Positions 49,977 through 63,156 of a DNA stretch of 64,000 nt are shown piece by piece. A model generated the notes under the pieces. It had not been told where the DNA came from. It did not search any database and saw only the letters and a program-made list of their open reading frames with translations. Position 1 is the stretch's first letter. Every line of letters begins with the position of its first letter. The stretch comes from Synaphobranchus kaupii (taxonomy: Eukaryota; Chordata; Actinopteri; Anguilliformes; Synaphobranchidae): positions 39,435,608 through 39,499,607 of the forward strand of contig CM056380.1 in the NCBI GenBank assembly GCA_029718625.1, read 5' to 3'. A program made the translations under genes and the position numbers.

Positions 49977-50797
49977 ACTCTGCTTTCATATCAGAAATCA
50001 GATGAGGTGGAGGTGGTGCCAAGAGAAGCCATATGTATGTGAATGTACATTGAGAATGTATGTCTCATATTCTTTATTTCTGTATTGTTTGCAGTTTTAC
50101 AATCACCAGTAAAGACCATAATCTTCCTTCGCCTTGGATCCTTATTGGAGCTGTTAGCTGTTTTTAAAAAAAAATTAAAGCCCCCCTTACTACAACAGAT
50201 AAACCGGAACTATGAATTAGGGAATAACAGATCAGATGTATAAAACAGCTGTTTTAACTAGTTAGTAATGTAGAATTTTCTCTTGTAACTTTGTGTTGTT
50301 ATGTGATGTGTCAGCTAACATTAGTCATTGAACATAAAATTCAATAGGCTATCCTAGTCGTTGTGCTAGCTAGCTAGCTACCTCAATCATTCGAAATGCA
50401 AGCCAGGTGGCAAACAAACTTAATGCAAGCTAATGGTAGCTGACATTATTTAGCTAGATAGCATTTCCACAGCTAGATAGCAAAAAAAGAAAAAAAGGTA
50501 GCTAGGTAGCTAGCTATAGTGAGTTTCTCAACCTAAAATTTTGCCCTTGACTATACATGCAAATACTTGTACTTGAAATGTACTGGCAGTTTTGCATACT
50601 TCCGGGTAGGAGACGAGTAGAGGCGAGGAGTGGAGGAAAGGTGGTGAGGAGTGAAGAATATTGGAACGCAGCCACACTGTTCATGAGAGAGCAAGAGCAG
50701 AATGATAGAGGAAGAAATAGCCCACATTCTGGGATAACTTTCTGTGTGACAGGTTGTCTTCAGAAACATAATGCATAGAAAAGGAGTAGAGATCATG
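49977..50797. other. Last TRP intron, 5' part
   Basis: Includes TAGCTAGCTAGC-rich stretches near 50370 and 50500. No coding segment recognised. Confidence 0.5.
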
Positions 50798-51297
50798 GGT
50801 TCATTCCAATCGCTTATTTTCACTCCTTGCATCCTTTCCTCGTTCCCTAGCTCCACCCAACAGAGGACGCGAGGAAAGGATGCAAGGATCAGATATGAGG
50901 ACGGAGGAATCAAGGCAACATGCATTAGGCAAATGGAACGTGGCCTTTGTTAGTCATAAAGAATGAGTGTCATTATGGATTAAAGTGCATTATAATAAAT
51001 AGAAAAGACGGATGAAATAGAATTTGTGCAGGGTTGTACCCGCGACGTGACAGATGTGGAAAGGTGGATAATTTATACACGTCACATGGTCCGATTAAAA
51101 GCTTCTACGAAGGCTACACTGCTTCCTCACTGAAGCATCCTCCGGGAGCCTCCTTGTTCCTCGCACCTCGCTCCCCCGAGGAGCATTCAGTGGTTTAGAA
51201 TGTCCTTAAAGATGGTGAACCTCGATGGATTTCCGGGTCAGGCGAGGATCGAGGAGACGAGGACGGATAAAATGATCGATTGGAATGGAACCCCATG
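50798..51297. mobile_element. MITE ending 15 bp from a splice donor
   Basis: GGGTTCATTCCAATCGCTTATTTT at the left and (complement) GGGTTCCATTCCAATCGATCATTTT at the right are inverted ends. Inside the left end there is a perfect 19-bp hairpin arm pair (50824-50842 and 50870-50888, CCTTGCATCCTTTCCTCG). It fills the start of the last TRP intron. Confidence 0.7.
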
Positions 51298-51312
51298 AGT
51301 CTCAGGACCCAC

Positions 51313-51398
51313 CTTGCTCCTCTGTTCCGCTTGCCAGATTTGCTGGGTTTCAGCGGGTGTGCCTCCTTGCGCATCTCCTGAAACTCCTCCAGGGTTTC
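51313..51398 (-). CDS. TRP-family cation channel, penultimate exon (cytosolic linker)
   Basis: The minus-strand acceptor CTTCTGCAG precedes 51398 and the donor GTGGGT follows 51313. It enters in phase 0, as the exon at 57436 requires, and leaves two bases (AG). It encodes 28 residues, ETLEEFQEMRKEAHPLKP then a basic SKSGKRNRGA segment: a charged cytosolic linker between the post-S6 helix and the coiled coil. It may carry a basic targeting or lipid-binding patch. Confidence 0.75.
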
Positions 51399-51948
51399 CT
51401 GCAGAAGCGGGGTTAAGAGAGTTGCAGTTACATGCGCACGCAGCATGAAACGTGAACAGAACAAATTTCCACCATTGTTTTCGTATCTGAGATTTGTTCC
51501 TACGTACGAACAAACTTTACACCTGCTTGGGACCACGCGTACCACGTACGTAAATTAAAAATGCCACTAAATGTAGCTTCTGAATATCAATTCAAGTATA
51601 AATGTATTTATTTTTTCTGTTAAATTCACGTGACAAAATGTAGCCTCTGAAATGCAGAATGCAAACGTAGCTAATAAATTACGATGAAAATGTGCACACA
51701 CCTGTCATTTACGGTGAATCTAAATCTATGAACATATGTACGTGAATACAAAAGAATCTGCCTTTCCGCACGGTTTGATGAAACAGGAGTACATTTTTTG
51801 TACAAAACACGTTCGTACATAAATGTACTCACATATTTAGTAACGTTTCATGAATGAGGCCCACTGTGCCACCCCCTCACATTGATCAGCACAGAGATGT
51901 TTTTCATATTTGCGTGTTGTTCCGGGTTGATTGCCATGTCCTCCTTGT
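51399..51948 (-). other. TRP intron sequence before the hAT element, with repeat
   Basis: The segment 51756-51900 is the inverted partner of 40861-41015 (CCTCATTCATGAAACG phrase). ACGTAC-rich words near 51500-51560. No gene. Confidence 0.6.
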
Positions 51949-52544
51949 AGGGGTGGGCGATATCACGGTAGAAACATTGAAATCCGGGCCGTGATATGGC
52001 TTTGACCATACCGTTTCTACCGGGTAGAGCATTAGGCTACTTGCATATTTGTAAAATGTTCACATCTATAAATGTAGCCTAAGCTACCACATAACGCACG
52101 CTGTCATTAAATGCACCAGGCATGTAACGTGCATCTCCAATCAAAAACGACCTTCATGGATTAATTGCAGCTTTCAATGCAATACATTCCCCTGCAATAC
52201 ATATTGCCATTGCATTACTGTTCAAAACAAGTGGTAATTCAATAGCCTAGGTATTACTATTTCTATTTTCTATCTGTTGCTTCTCCAAACACAGGCGAGC
52301 AATGAGCAAGGTAAAATGTGCATAAACAAACATTACCCACTTCACCATTGGACTTACAATATTAGCAATAACGCATTTTAATCAGCATTCCTAACTGATA
52401 GCTACATTTCTATATTAGCCTACATTTTAATTTCCACAAAGGTTCAAGAGTGGTTCACTAGACATTTTTTAAATTTCAGAATAGGAGTAAGCGCTCACAC
52501 AAACAAAACGTAGCAGATGTAGGCCTATACGTATGCACATGTAC

Positions 52545-53930
<1,386 letters not shown>

Positions 53931-54466
53931 ATGCGTGAGAAATATGAGGCGTGAGAGCGTGTGATCTGGATGTGCGTCTCACGCTCAGTCCTGAATTTAA
54001 AGTCAATATATCTTTTAATAGTCTTACATCTACCTGTAATGTCTCCAAGCTAGCTAGGCTACCGTAGCCTAAGTTAGCTGCGCTGGCTTATGAATAGAGG
54101 TATGGGTTGATGCATTTTTGCTCCTCGGCTTCTGTTGGACAAATACTTTTAATTTCCTTTGTTTTTGTTCCCTGCTATTAAAAGCTGTTGGCAGCTAATG
54201 ACATTTTCTTTTGGTAAACAATTACTGTATAAATATTCATGTCATTCTAACGTCTCACGTATTTTAAAATGTTCTTAAAGACCCCACACAACGGAAGACA
54301 TTTTTCCTAATGCTTTTCAGAAGGGTTACTCGTGAAACCGGACGTTGTGGGCGGGACTTATTTGTATTTTTTTTTAAATGGGCGGGCTTTCGCGGTGGCT
54401 AGCTAGTTAGCTTCTGAATAGCAGTGCTCAAAAGAAAGCTAACGCGTTAGCCAAAATGGATGACAT

Positions 54467-55041
54467 TGGCTGTGTCCGAATACGACCCCTACGCCCTTTT
54501 GAGGGTGCATATTTGAGTCCACTTCATCAAAAAGCTTTTGAGTGGGTGACTTTTTCCCACAAATGGGGGCACTTAAAATACCAGGATGAACCCCTTATTT
54601 CCGGGGTTTTGTTGAGGGAATTCAGGAGCACACTCATCTGCAGAACGGTGCACTCATCCGACAATTTCAGTAAGTAACCCGGAAGTAAAAACATAAAATA
54701 CATAGAGTGCATATGCATATCTATGGTACAAAATAGGTTCATATTACTACTACTCTTTTTTTATTTTTGTAAATTCTATCTTCATTCATAATCTACACTT
54801 TGGAACAATCGTCATATGTTAACTGATTGATATTCTCAATAAAAATATATATATATATTACAAACTACTTCCTCACTAGTTTGGAAATAGTTTTACGGGA
54901 TTTCTTTCGCACACTGCTTGCAAAGTGAGGGGACAGGGCACATAGTAGACAGGGGCCTGAATGGACAGGGCACATAGTAGACAGGGGCCTGATTGGACAG
55001 GGGGCAGTGGACAGGAAACAGGGGTCGTATTCAGACACAGT
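54467..55041 (+). mobile_element. MITE of the three-copy family (copy C)
   Basis: Ends GGCTGTGTCCGAATACGACCCC and GGGGTCGTATTCAGACACAGTC are clear inverted repeats. The interior matches copies A (27114) and B (32874). A directly repeated 34-bp block (GGACAGGGCACATAGTAGACAGG...) occurs at 54921-54990. This is the best preserved copy. Confidence 0.8.
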
Positions 55042-56492
55042 CACAGTGTCTCAAATTGAGGATCACTCTCCTCCTCCATCCGCCTCTGTTGAGGAGGAGG
55101 AAGCATCATTTCTGTGGGACAACAAGGGGCAGGAGGATGAAGACGAAGGACGGGGAGGGCGAGGATGGTACCGCGAGGGAGGGAGATCGCTACGAGTATG
55201 GGGCCGGCTTCGCTATATGTTTGAGCCACCCCCTGTTGCTGCTGCTGCCTGAGCTGCAGAAAATGCAGTCCACACAGAGAGAATCTTGATGTTTCTGAAT
55301 GGTATGATAACAGTCATATGTAACATCAAAAGCTGTAATAAATATTTGCCTAGAATCCAGAATCCTGTTTTGTTTTTCTATTAACGTTATGTTACCATTA
55401 CCGCAATAACAGGATAGGTGTGTGCAAATTGCTGGACAGCAACAACTACCGTTTAGCTGTTAACAAATCATATCCATCATTTTAAACTAAAATCTGTGGA
55501 CTATCAGTAGATATTAGTATTGACTGTCAAAGCTAGCATGACCCGGCAAAGCAAAGGGGGTTGAGATCTGCAGGGGAATCGAAAAACGGCACAACACCGG
55601 CGGTCAAATCCCACCTTGGCGGCCAAATCCTCCGTCTTTCTTACAAGAGTGGTCAAATTAACTGGTGAATTAAACATAACGTTATACGGAAATGTTAATT
55701 AGTTACTTACTTTCAAAGGGAGTGAGGGACCATTGTAGTGGATGGTGGGAATGGCCCACTCAGTGAGGGAGTAGAAGCTCCCAAATCCCATTTTAACAGC
55801 AATTGCATTCATGAATAAATAATTCTCGAAATGCAAATTACAGATCCTTGAGCTTGAGCAGATTGCAGCCTACTTCATGTGGCCAAATTCTAGCCATTTT
55901 TTCCGTAGCCATGCGTTTGTGGGGAAACTAAATAGTGTGTGAGGACTCTCACCCAAACAAGTACTTTCGTCCCATTTTGTTCACAGTTCGCACTCGCACT
56001 GACAGTTGCTAACTTGCTACTGTGAGCAACCTAAATTACTCTAAGCTAGCTGTCACTCACATTGACGTTGAGGACAAGTTGAAAATCAGCAATGTAATTG
56101 GAGGAAAAACTTTTTTCCACTGTCTGCCAGTACAGGTACGCGCCACCAAAACTTCACACAACCGTTTACAGGAAGAAGTGAGGGAAATATTTAGCCGTGA
56201 AAATATCAACTTTAAATTAGAAAAAAATATGTTTTGGTCTACATCACGTCCTTGAAGTTATTAAACTATAGATAACCATTTCATCACTTAAGAGGTAAAT
56301 GTTCATTGTGTGGGGCCTTTAAAATATGTGACTTTGTAAATTTTGTCCTCATATACAGAATATGAAAGGAACAGCACAGTAGCAAAAACACCCCAAGGCA
56401 AAATTTGTCTAATTGTTACCATTCTACACTCTTGCATTGCTACTATAATATTTTCAATGAAATTATATTACAACAACAACTATACCGTGATA
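55042..56492. other. Interior of the hAT-like element, unassigned
   Basis: An open frame at 55007-55252 encodes an acidic stretch (SASVEEEEASFLWDNKGQED) that could be a remnant of the element's own transposase, but no catalytic motif is visible. The rest shows short frames only. Confidence 0.35.
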
Positions 56493-57303
56493 TACACCAA
56501 TCAGCCACAACATTAAAACCACTGACAGGTGAAGTGAATAACATTGATTATCTCGTTATTTTGGTTCTGTACTTTAGAACTTTGAGTTTGGAAGGATACA
56601 ATGACAATGAAGTTGAAGTGCAGACTGTCAGCTTTAATTTAAGGGTATTTTCATCTATATCGGATGAACCATTTAGAAATTATAGAACTTTTTGTACATA
56701 GTTTCCCCCATTTTTGGGCATCAAAAAATATTGGACAGTTTAACATAATGTAGAATAAAGTAATCATTTTAAATATTTGGTCGCATATCCTTTGCATGCC
56801 ATGACTTCCTGATGTCTGTGACCCAACAACATCAAAACACTCTTGATATTTTATTTTCTGGTACTCTTAGCGTCTCTGCATTTGAATGGATTTGTTTTCT
56901 ATGGGAATCCATCCATATCTACTGCATATCTGGCAGCAGAGTGATGGTTTAAGGCTTGTTTGATATGTCAGACCCTTGATGACAGAGCAATTTAGACAAC
57001 CATGTGTTCCATACTGTTCCAGTGTAATTTACAGCTAAATCTAGTCCCACCCCCCAATTCCCATAAAGATCTATTCAAATGCACAGAGGTTATAGTATCG
57101 CTTGTAGGAGTAGAGGAAAATAAGATATCAAGAGTCTTTTGATATTGTTGGGTCACAGAAAACAGGGAGTCATGGCATGCAAAGGATATTGTCATTGTAT
57201 CCTTTCAAACTCAAAGTGCTAGAGTACAGAACCAAAATAACGAGATAATCAATGTTATTCACTTCACCTGTCAGTGGTGTTAATGTTGTGGCTGATCGGT
57301 GTA
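56493..57303. mobile_element. Tc1/mariner-type foldback MITE
   Basis: TACACCAATCAGCCACAACATTA at the left and its near complement at the right form inverted ends beginning with the TA target. The arms extend inward for more than 100 bp (GATTATCTCGTTATTTTGGT, AGGATACAATGACAATG). The interior (GGATGAACCATTTAGAAATT...) is related to the spacer inside the giant foldback (44330-44615). Confidence 0.85.
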
Positions 57304-57435
57304 TATCGTTACTATCCAAAATTTATTTAATACCGTGATATATATCGTTACTATCCCACATTTAATGAATACCTTGATATGAATTTAACGCTATATCGCC
57401 CACCCCTACCTCCTATGCTAAGGGATGACAGTTAC

Positions 57436-57535
57436 CTTGGCAAAGAAACGACAGAGGTTGGGCATGGATTCCTCCACCAGCAGGGTGATGGAGGCTTGCT
57501 GCATGACTGCATTTGCCAAGGCCTTATCATAAACC
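57436..57535 (-). CDS. TRP-family cation channel, exon after S6
   Basis: Minus strand: acceptor TTCTGCCCTACAG, donor GTAACT. The first base completes Arg (AG|G), then 33 residues: VYDKALANAVMQQASITLLV, EESMPNLCRF, FAK. It is helical sequence directly following the S6 gate, and exits in phase 0. The donor is 28 bp from the end of the hAT-like element. Confidence 0.85.
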
Positions 57536-57701
57536 CTGTAGGGCAGAAACACACACACACTGAGACCGATACTCCTATACAAGTATGGACACACACACAC
57601 ACACATACACACACTGAGACAGATAATCCTATACAAGCATGGACACACACATCAAATATACACACATACACTGAGAAACATACACACACGTATTCAAGCA
57701 T

Positions 57702-57750
<49 letters not shown>

Positions 57751-57997
57751 TGCTAGTGCACCCTCAAATGCACATTGAGACATCTAAAATAAAAACACAT
57801 AAGCTCTCACACATGCATACCTAGAAAAAAAAACACACCAAGACGTGCACACGCAAATGTGCACACCGTCATGCTCACAGAACCTGAAACAAACACACGC
57901 TTCACACACGTCACCCGACACCACACACGCACACAGGTGCTCGTACGCGGAACTCCCCGACAAGAGAAGAGCACAGGCCGACACACTCTTGGTGCGC
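57536..57997 (-). other. TRP intron with (AC)n tracts
   Basis: Several CA-rich stretches, the longest (AC)n at 57710-57748. Open frames across it are repeat artefacts. Confidence 0.8.
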
Positions 57998-57999
57998 AC

Positions 58000-58204
58000 C
58001 TCTGGAAGGTGTCGGACAGGAGGGCGATCATCAGGTTGACGCACAGGAGGGCCGACAGCGCCAGAAAGGTGCCACAGAGCAGGTAGGCCATGGTGCGATC
58101 CACCTTCACCATTTTGTCAAACTCGTATTCATCTACCAGCGTGAGGCGGTAGAGGCTGTACATAAGCTTGGGGATGGTCTCCATGCTCGGCACCTCTGGA
58201 TTAT
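58000..58204 (-). CDS. TRP-family cation channel, pore and S6 exon
   Basis: Minus-strand acceptor CTGTTCCAG before 58204 and donor GTGCGC after 58000. The codon GAT is split across the previous intron (G|AT), then 67 residues and AG. IPKLMYSLYRLTLVDEYEFD is the pore helix and selectivity-filter region; MAYLLCGTFLALSALLCVNL and MIALLSDTFQR form S6 with the conserved NL.IAL..DT.Q ending of TRP channels. By recall it is unlike TRPC, TRPM and TRPML; I cannot place it securely among TRPA-, TRPN- or TRPV-like groups. Confidence 0.88.
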
Positions 58205-58655
58205 CTGGAACAGGGCACAACCGCCATTTTGAGACCACAATACAGCTGAGCATCCACACACCACTCCCTGCTTCTGCTGTTTCCAAAAAAAACAATAAAC
58301 ATGATCGCAGTTTATCTGCACACATCTGCTGAGAGTCTGTTCAGACTTCTTCAACAGTCAGATCCCTGAATAAAGTGCGCTGCTGTACTTTTCATAATCA
58401 CCATTCTTGAAACTCCTGAAAATTTGGTTAAGCCCAAATCTTGAAATTCATCTGTGTGTGTTTCCGGTCTAGCTGTGCTTTTCTTCTGGAGGATACCCCA
58501 TAATTTTACAGGTATTCAGCTTGGGGTCAGGGAGCAAACTTTTTTAAATTCCTGTATTGCTTATCTGTACTTCATCACCTGTAGTTGCTATTGTCCTGCA
58601 TTTGTATCACATACTTGTAATATACTGACAATATTATTTCAAGTTCTTATCTTAA

Positions 58656-59925
58656 AGGTTAATTCCACCCAAAAACAACATTAACCTTATTGAACAGATC
58701 AAGGCGCAACTAATTAAGTCTTTCTTTGTGGCTGGCCTGAAAATTCAGTAGAGGTATACGTCATTTTGATGTATACCTCTACCACTTCCTCGTTTTTGAA
58801 AGACTACAGTGTTTTCAAGTGGCCATGTAAATTACATAGCAAGTAGGCGGAGCCAGCGAGGGGACACATTGTAGATCAAGCTATCATTACTATTTTATTA
58901 TAATGTCAGAAAATTACATTGATAGGCTACGTTATTTCCTAAAGATATTTCAGCAAACTAAACCAAACAGGACTTGAGTGCTGTCGGTTAGAGTGGAGCT
59001 TCCCTGATTCCCTGTAGCCTACATCTTCCCCTGCCTTAGTGAATCACCCGGTAAGAAACCAGAAGCAATGTATTTTTTCTGGGCTAGTGCGTTAGCTGTT
59101 GTTAGCTACGGGTTTATTGGCATAAAACAAATTGGTTTTTAAATATGTTTGCCATGGAGGCTATAGTAGCTAACCTTGCATTCGTTAATGGAAGGAGGTT
59201 GGATATCGGGGTGAAAAATGCGTCATTTCCATGTTTTTATCGACATCAGTGCGTTTGAGTTGCACTGGGAAAGTTTTGGCTTCTCTAGCAAACATAGCTA
59301 AAACGGCTAAAAAGTAGCCTACAGCAATGACGTTTTAACTTTTAATTGTATATGTTTAATATTCTGTATCGGCATGTTGGTCGATACAAAAGCATTTCAT
59401 ACTGAAAAATGGGATGTCGGGGTTGATTTTCCGACATGGAACCGGGGTGCCTAGCCTAGCTGTGTTACAGACTTCTGGTTAGGCTGGCTCATGTTTTCAC
59501 GATACCAAACGTAGATAAATAAAGGGCCGTGTTTCCCCCATTTTTCTGGAGACTGAGCTAATGATGGTGGTATTTTCTCAGTATAACTGTTACATTAGTG
59601 GCTAACATGCCAGCGAGTTATGTGGTCTCTCTCGTCTCTAAGAAACGCTGCAGAGACAGGCAAGCACTACACTAGCAATAAAATGCCCAGCCCCTTGGCC
59701 TCCGCTTCTGTAACATCATTCAGTGGGCGTGGCAACCTGCTGTCTGAACTGTAAGCTTCTTGGCTGTTGTAGTTCATTCTAAGGCAAGTACCTGGTACAT
59801 GCGCAGTAGTTTGGGGCTATATCTCTGCTCTCACTACAGGTAGAAAGTTGGCTGAGAGCTCATTTTAATCAGGAGGAGAGCTACTTTTCTACAAACCAAA
59901 CATCATTTTTGGGTGGAATTACCCT
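58656..59925. mobile_element. TTAA-flanked foldback element in a TRP intron
   Basis: Left AGGTTAATTCCACCCAAAAA and right TTTTTGGGTGGAATTACCCT are inverted ends; TTAA lies outside each (58652-58655 and 59926-59929). A perfect inner hairpin, GTAGAGGTATAC...GTATACCTCTAC, is at about 58749-58783. The AGGGTAA-type termini resemble the element at 35967. The 1270 bp contain no transposase. Confidence 0.8.
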
Positions 59926-60260
59926 TTAACTGCTGTTAAATTTTATATGCCGATTGTATTTTGTAATTATACATTTCTACTTTTTGACAATTGTAACATT
60001 GTTTTTTTTATTAGAGCTTTGTTCTTTTATTTTGAGAGTGCTTTAAATATAATGTATGAAAAAGTAATAATAATATTATTATTGCTATTATTACAACAGA
60101 ATGGGACACATTTCCCTTTGGAAGGAAAATAAAGGGACATGGGAATTTTGTAACAGCATGCTACGATGTAAAGTTGACATTTTCTCAGTGGAACGAAAGC
60201 CTTAACTACACACAATCTGCACAGCTTTGAAGAAGAGTTCTAATTCATGATTCTCCTCAC

Positions 60261-60379
60261 CTCCAAAAATGATCCAAAAAGCACAGGCATACGGGATGAA
60301 GATCTCTATGTAGAGGAAGGAAAACCGCAAAACATCCCCAATAATCTTCCCCAGCATTACGATAAAAGGGCCCATTATC
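60261..60379 (-). CDS. TRP-family cation channel, S5 exon
   Basis: Minus-strand acceptor GTGCATTTAG and donor GTGAGG. 39 residues: IMGPFIVMLGKIIGDVLRFS continues the S4-S5 linker, and FLYIEIFIPYACAFWIIFG is S5 running into the pore turret. Phases (2 in, 1 out) match both neighbours. Confidence 0.88.
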
Positions 60380-60475
60380 CTAAATGCACAACACAACACA
60401 TCACACAGTTACCAGGCAACATGGATACAGACACTTTATGCCAGCATTAGCATAGATAAGACTGTGGGACAGTAC

Positions 60476-60643
60476 CTAAAGCCTCGGACGTGCTTCATAA
60501 GTCGCAACCAGAGGAAGATCAAGGTCACGGCAAAGAGACGTAGCCTGTACACCCGGAGTACGCTTTTGTAGATGAAGATATCCGTGACGTGGATCCCAAA
60601 AACCACCATCAATAGCATGTACACCAACCAATCAAACACATTC
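60476..60643 (-). CDS. TRP-family cation channel, S3-S4 exon
   Basis: Minus-strand acceptor GATGTCTTTACAG; donor GTACTG. The split Trp codon (TG|G) joins it to the previous exon, giving WNVFDWL, a phrase typical of the start of S3. S3 is VYMLLMVVFGIHVTDIF. S4 is VYRLRLFAVTLIFLWLRLMK, with few regularly spaced positive charges, as in TRP channels rather than voltage-gated channels. 55 residues plus split codons. Confidence 0.88.
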
Positions 60644-61217
60644 CTGTAAAGACATCAGCCAATAAGACAGGTCCACAGTAATCAATCAGAAAACAATGCT
60701 CGCACTTGGGAATACAACATTACGTCTTTATAAAGTCTGTCATAACCACAGCATGATATAAGGCTTTAACTTCTTGTAATATGCTGCAATACGGCACATG
60801 GTTGTTTTTGAAAGATGTTACATTTTGTATTGCTTCACTGATGGACCTAGGGAGCTGAAATCTGAATTTGCAAATCCTGAAAGTGTGGACAACTGGTCAT
60901 TGATTGAACCAAAATCATTTTTGAGAAAAAAAGAGCTTGAACAAAGACCAATTGGTAACAAGCCAAACCTGTGTTGTCTTACAGTCTTTTACAGCAGACA
61001 TTTATGTAACTTAAAACCATGTTTTCAATAACCTTCAGTAATTAAGAATTAAGAATGAATTCAGTAATTAACCATTAAGAATGGTTGGAATGAAAACCAG
61101 CATGCACACAAGTTATAAAGAATCCAGGGTTTGCAACCCCTGCCGTGTATCAAGAAGTATGTTGAGCACAAAGTTTCTTTTCTTTTTACATGATAAAATA
61201 TCTGTAAGAATATTTAC
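60644..61217 (-). other. TRP intron, no feature
   Basis: AT-rich intron sequence with short open frames. No repeat recognised. Confidence 0.6.
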
Positions 61218-61288
61218 CAGAGATTATGGAAGTATGACGGCTTCATGTTTCTAATTTCTTCAAGTTGTTTATCTAAGTACAATTGCTC
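61218..61288 (-). CDS. TRP-family cation channel, S2-S3 linker exon
   Basis: Minus-strand acceptor TTCTCTTTTGAAG; donor GTAAAT. 23 residues (EQLYLDKQLEEIRNMKPSYF, HNL) plus TG of the following Trp. It is too short for a simple ORF search. It is supported by exact phase continuity on both sides and by the S2-S3 linker character (charged, then SYF...W before S3). Confidence 0.8.
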
Positions 61289-61644
61289 CTTCAAAAGAGA
61301 ATGAATAAATATTCTCATTCAATCACAGCATTGGACACTCCTGCACAACAGAAAGACTGGGAAATTATTTTTTAATTGTAAAAATTATACAAATCATTTA
61401 TTTCAACCATTAGTACATGAACTAGAAGATCAATGGAGAATGTCAGCCTCTCATTTATTCATTTAGTGGAGAAAAATAATTTTGTATCTTAAATCCATTC
61501 TGTGATAAGTATGGGGTAACAACGTAGGCGGCATGAGGTAAAAAAAGTATGGAATTTTGTCATAATACCCAGAAGCACCTGTGTGGAAAATGAAATACAG
61601 AGGAAGGGTATTGAGCATGTTGACCAGTAGGGGGCACTGTGTAC
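61289..61644 (-). other. TRP intron with CTCF-like site at its donor
   Basis: CCAGTAGGGGGCACTG at 61624-61639 is a close match to the CTCF core and lies 6 bp inside the intron donor at 61644. Otherwise no feature. Confidence 0.4.
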
Positions 61645-61808
61645 CTTGGGCCACAGGGGGTGTGCATGGCTCAGATCGTCGTTTATTCTCTTCTCACACA
61701 AGTGTTTCCAGTGCCGCAGCTTTCTGCGGGATCGCGACACCTCTGCCACCTCCTGATACAGCTGCACCACCGTGAACCCCACTGCCAAAAACACTACCAA
61801 CACAAGTC
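61645..61808 (-). CDS. TRP-family cation channel, S2 and S2-S3 linker exon
   Basis: Minus-strand acceptor TCCCTCTAG; donor GTACAC. Two bases finish a split Gly codon, then 54 residues: LVLVVFLAVGFTVVQLYQEV is a membrane helix (S2 by position), followed by VSRSRRKLRHWKHLCEKRIN and DDLSHAHPLWPK, a basic cytosolic linker. Exits in phase 0. Confidence 0.87.
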
Positions 61809-62149
61809 CTAGAGGGAGGGAGGGAGGGAGAGAGAGACCTTTGAAACTCTTTTATTTTAGCCTCTCTCATTTAGCGTCAAAGGCCTGCTAAAATATATAC
61901 TTACACAATGAGAGCATTAACTATTTACAGACAAAAAAGAAAGAAAATGTCTCAATACTCTGGAGCCAGAAAACAACATAACTCACAAAAACAAATAACA
62001 GAAACCAAAATAAATAAATAAATAAAACATTTCCCATCTCTTTCCAAACCTAACCCCTTAAACAATGATATGATAACCCCTTGAAACTCAAGACAGAGAG
62101 AGAGACAGAGAGAAGCTGAGTTCATGCCTCCCACACAACGGCAGCCCAC
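61809..62149 (-). other. TRP intron with GGGA/AGAG repeats
   Basis: A short (GGGA)n/(GA)n stretch at 61811-61838 lies next to the acceptor. No other feature. Confidence 0.5.
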
Positions 62150-62185
62150 CTATGCAGAGGTGGTACATGGTAACAGTCACCCAGA
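62150..62185 (-). CDS. Candidate 36-bp TRP exon (S1-S2 loop to start of S2)
   Basis: On the minus strand, after GTCTGAATAG, the codons read WVTVTMYHLCI and end with G before GTGGGC. That one base is exactly what the exon at 61645-61808 needs (G|GA). An in-frame stop lies just upstream, so the exon cannot be longer. The short length and weak polypyrimidine tract keep this uncertain. The remaining N-terminal exons (S1 and the cytosolic domain) must lie right of the window. Confidence 0.45.
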
Positions 62186-63156
62186 CTATTCAGACATGGG
62201 AGCGGTCCGGCAACTAATATGCAGGATCATTAGATGAGCACATAAACACATGCACGCACGCGTATACACACACGCAACATGCACACACACATACACACAC
62301 AAGCACGCACACACAAAGGATGAGTTTAACATATCACGAGTTTCATATGAGTACCAATATGGATGAGATATATATTCCCTTTCATATCCCAATTAGAATA
62401 GGCCTCAGAAGTCGTGTCATTTCCTCCAGATTTGTTAGCATTTTTGAGATCAAGAAAATAGACGGACTACGGGAGAAATGAATGGGGTTTCCCTAACTCC
62501 TTCAAAATAATATATGACATTTGGACTTGTTTGTTTGTATATGAAAAAAAAAGTTTTTCAGTCATTTTTTATAATCTAAAAAAATTTGGTGTAATTTTAA
62601 AAAGCAAATTGCTAGCAGCTAAGTGGTTAATACACTCGTAGTGACCCCTGACCCGCTGCACAATTTCAACATCACACACAGGACTGTAGCTATTAATTCA
62701 AGCATTTCAAGCTACCATTCACATGTAAATCGTTTGCTGTTACAAGTGTAATTAATTATACATTTTTCTATTTTGTATATAACGATGGATTAAATTGATA
62801 CGGTATGTTAGGCCCACTGTCATCCTAAATGAGCAAAAACAATAAAAACTCATTCAATTTGCGCAGTAAGCCGAACTGCTCCGGATGTCATATTCATTGC
62901 AACTTTCTGCTATAACGTAACCTAACTTGGAAAACGTAGGCTACGACATAAAAAGCAGTCTGTAAACATTACCGGTATGGTGTCATTTTCTTTCTGTTAG
63001 CTAGCAGTTGTAATGTCTACCGTTAGCAGATCAAGCGTTTCAAAGCTAGCCAATAATGGTAAGAGTCAGTTAACAATCTTTCTAATGACAGCCTACATGA
63101 AGAAGGAGTTTAGCAGAAACATTGGCAGAATCCGCTTTGTTTGAATTCGTACAGGC
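62186..63156. other. Intron of the TRP gene, no exon recognised
   Basis: A CA-rich patch at 62245-62315; otherwise AT-rich. I found no further TRP exon with a matching phase. Confidence 0.45.

Noticed and set aside
55007..55252. Acidic protein gene
   Set aside because: Lies inside a nested transposon without catalytic motifs or splice support; kept only as a possible transposase remnant.
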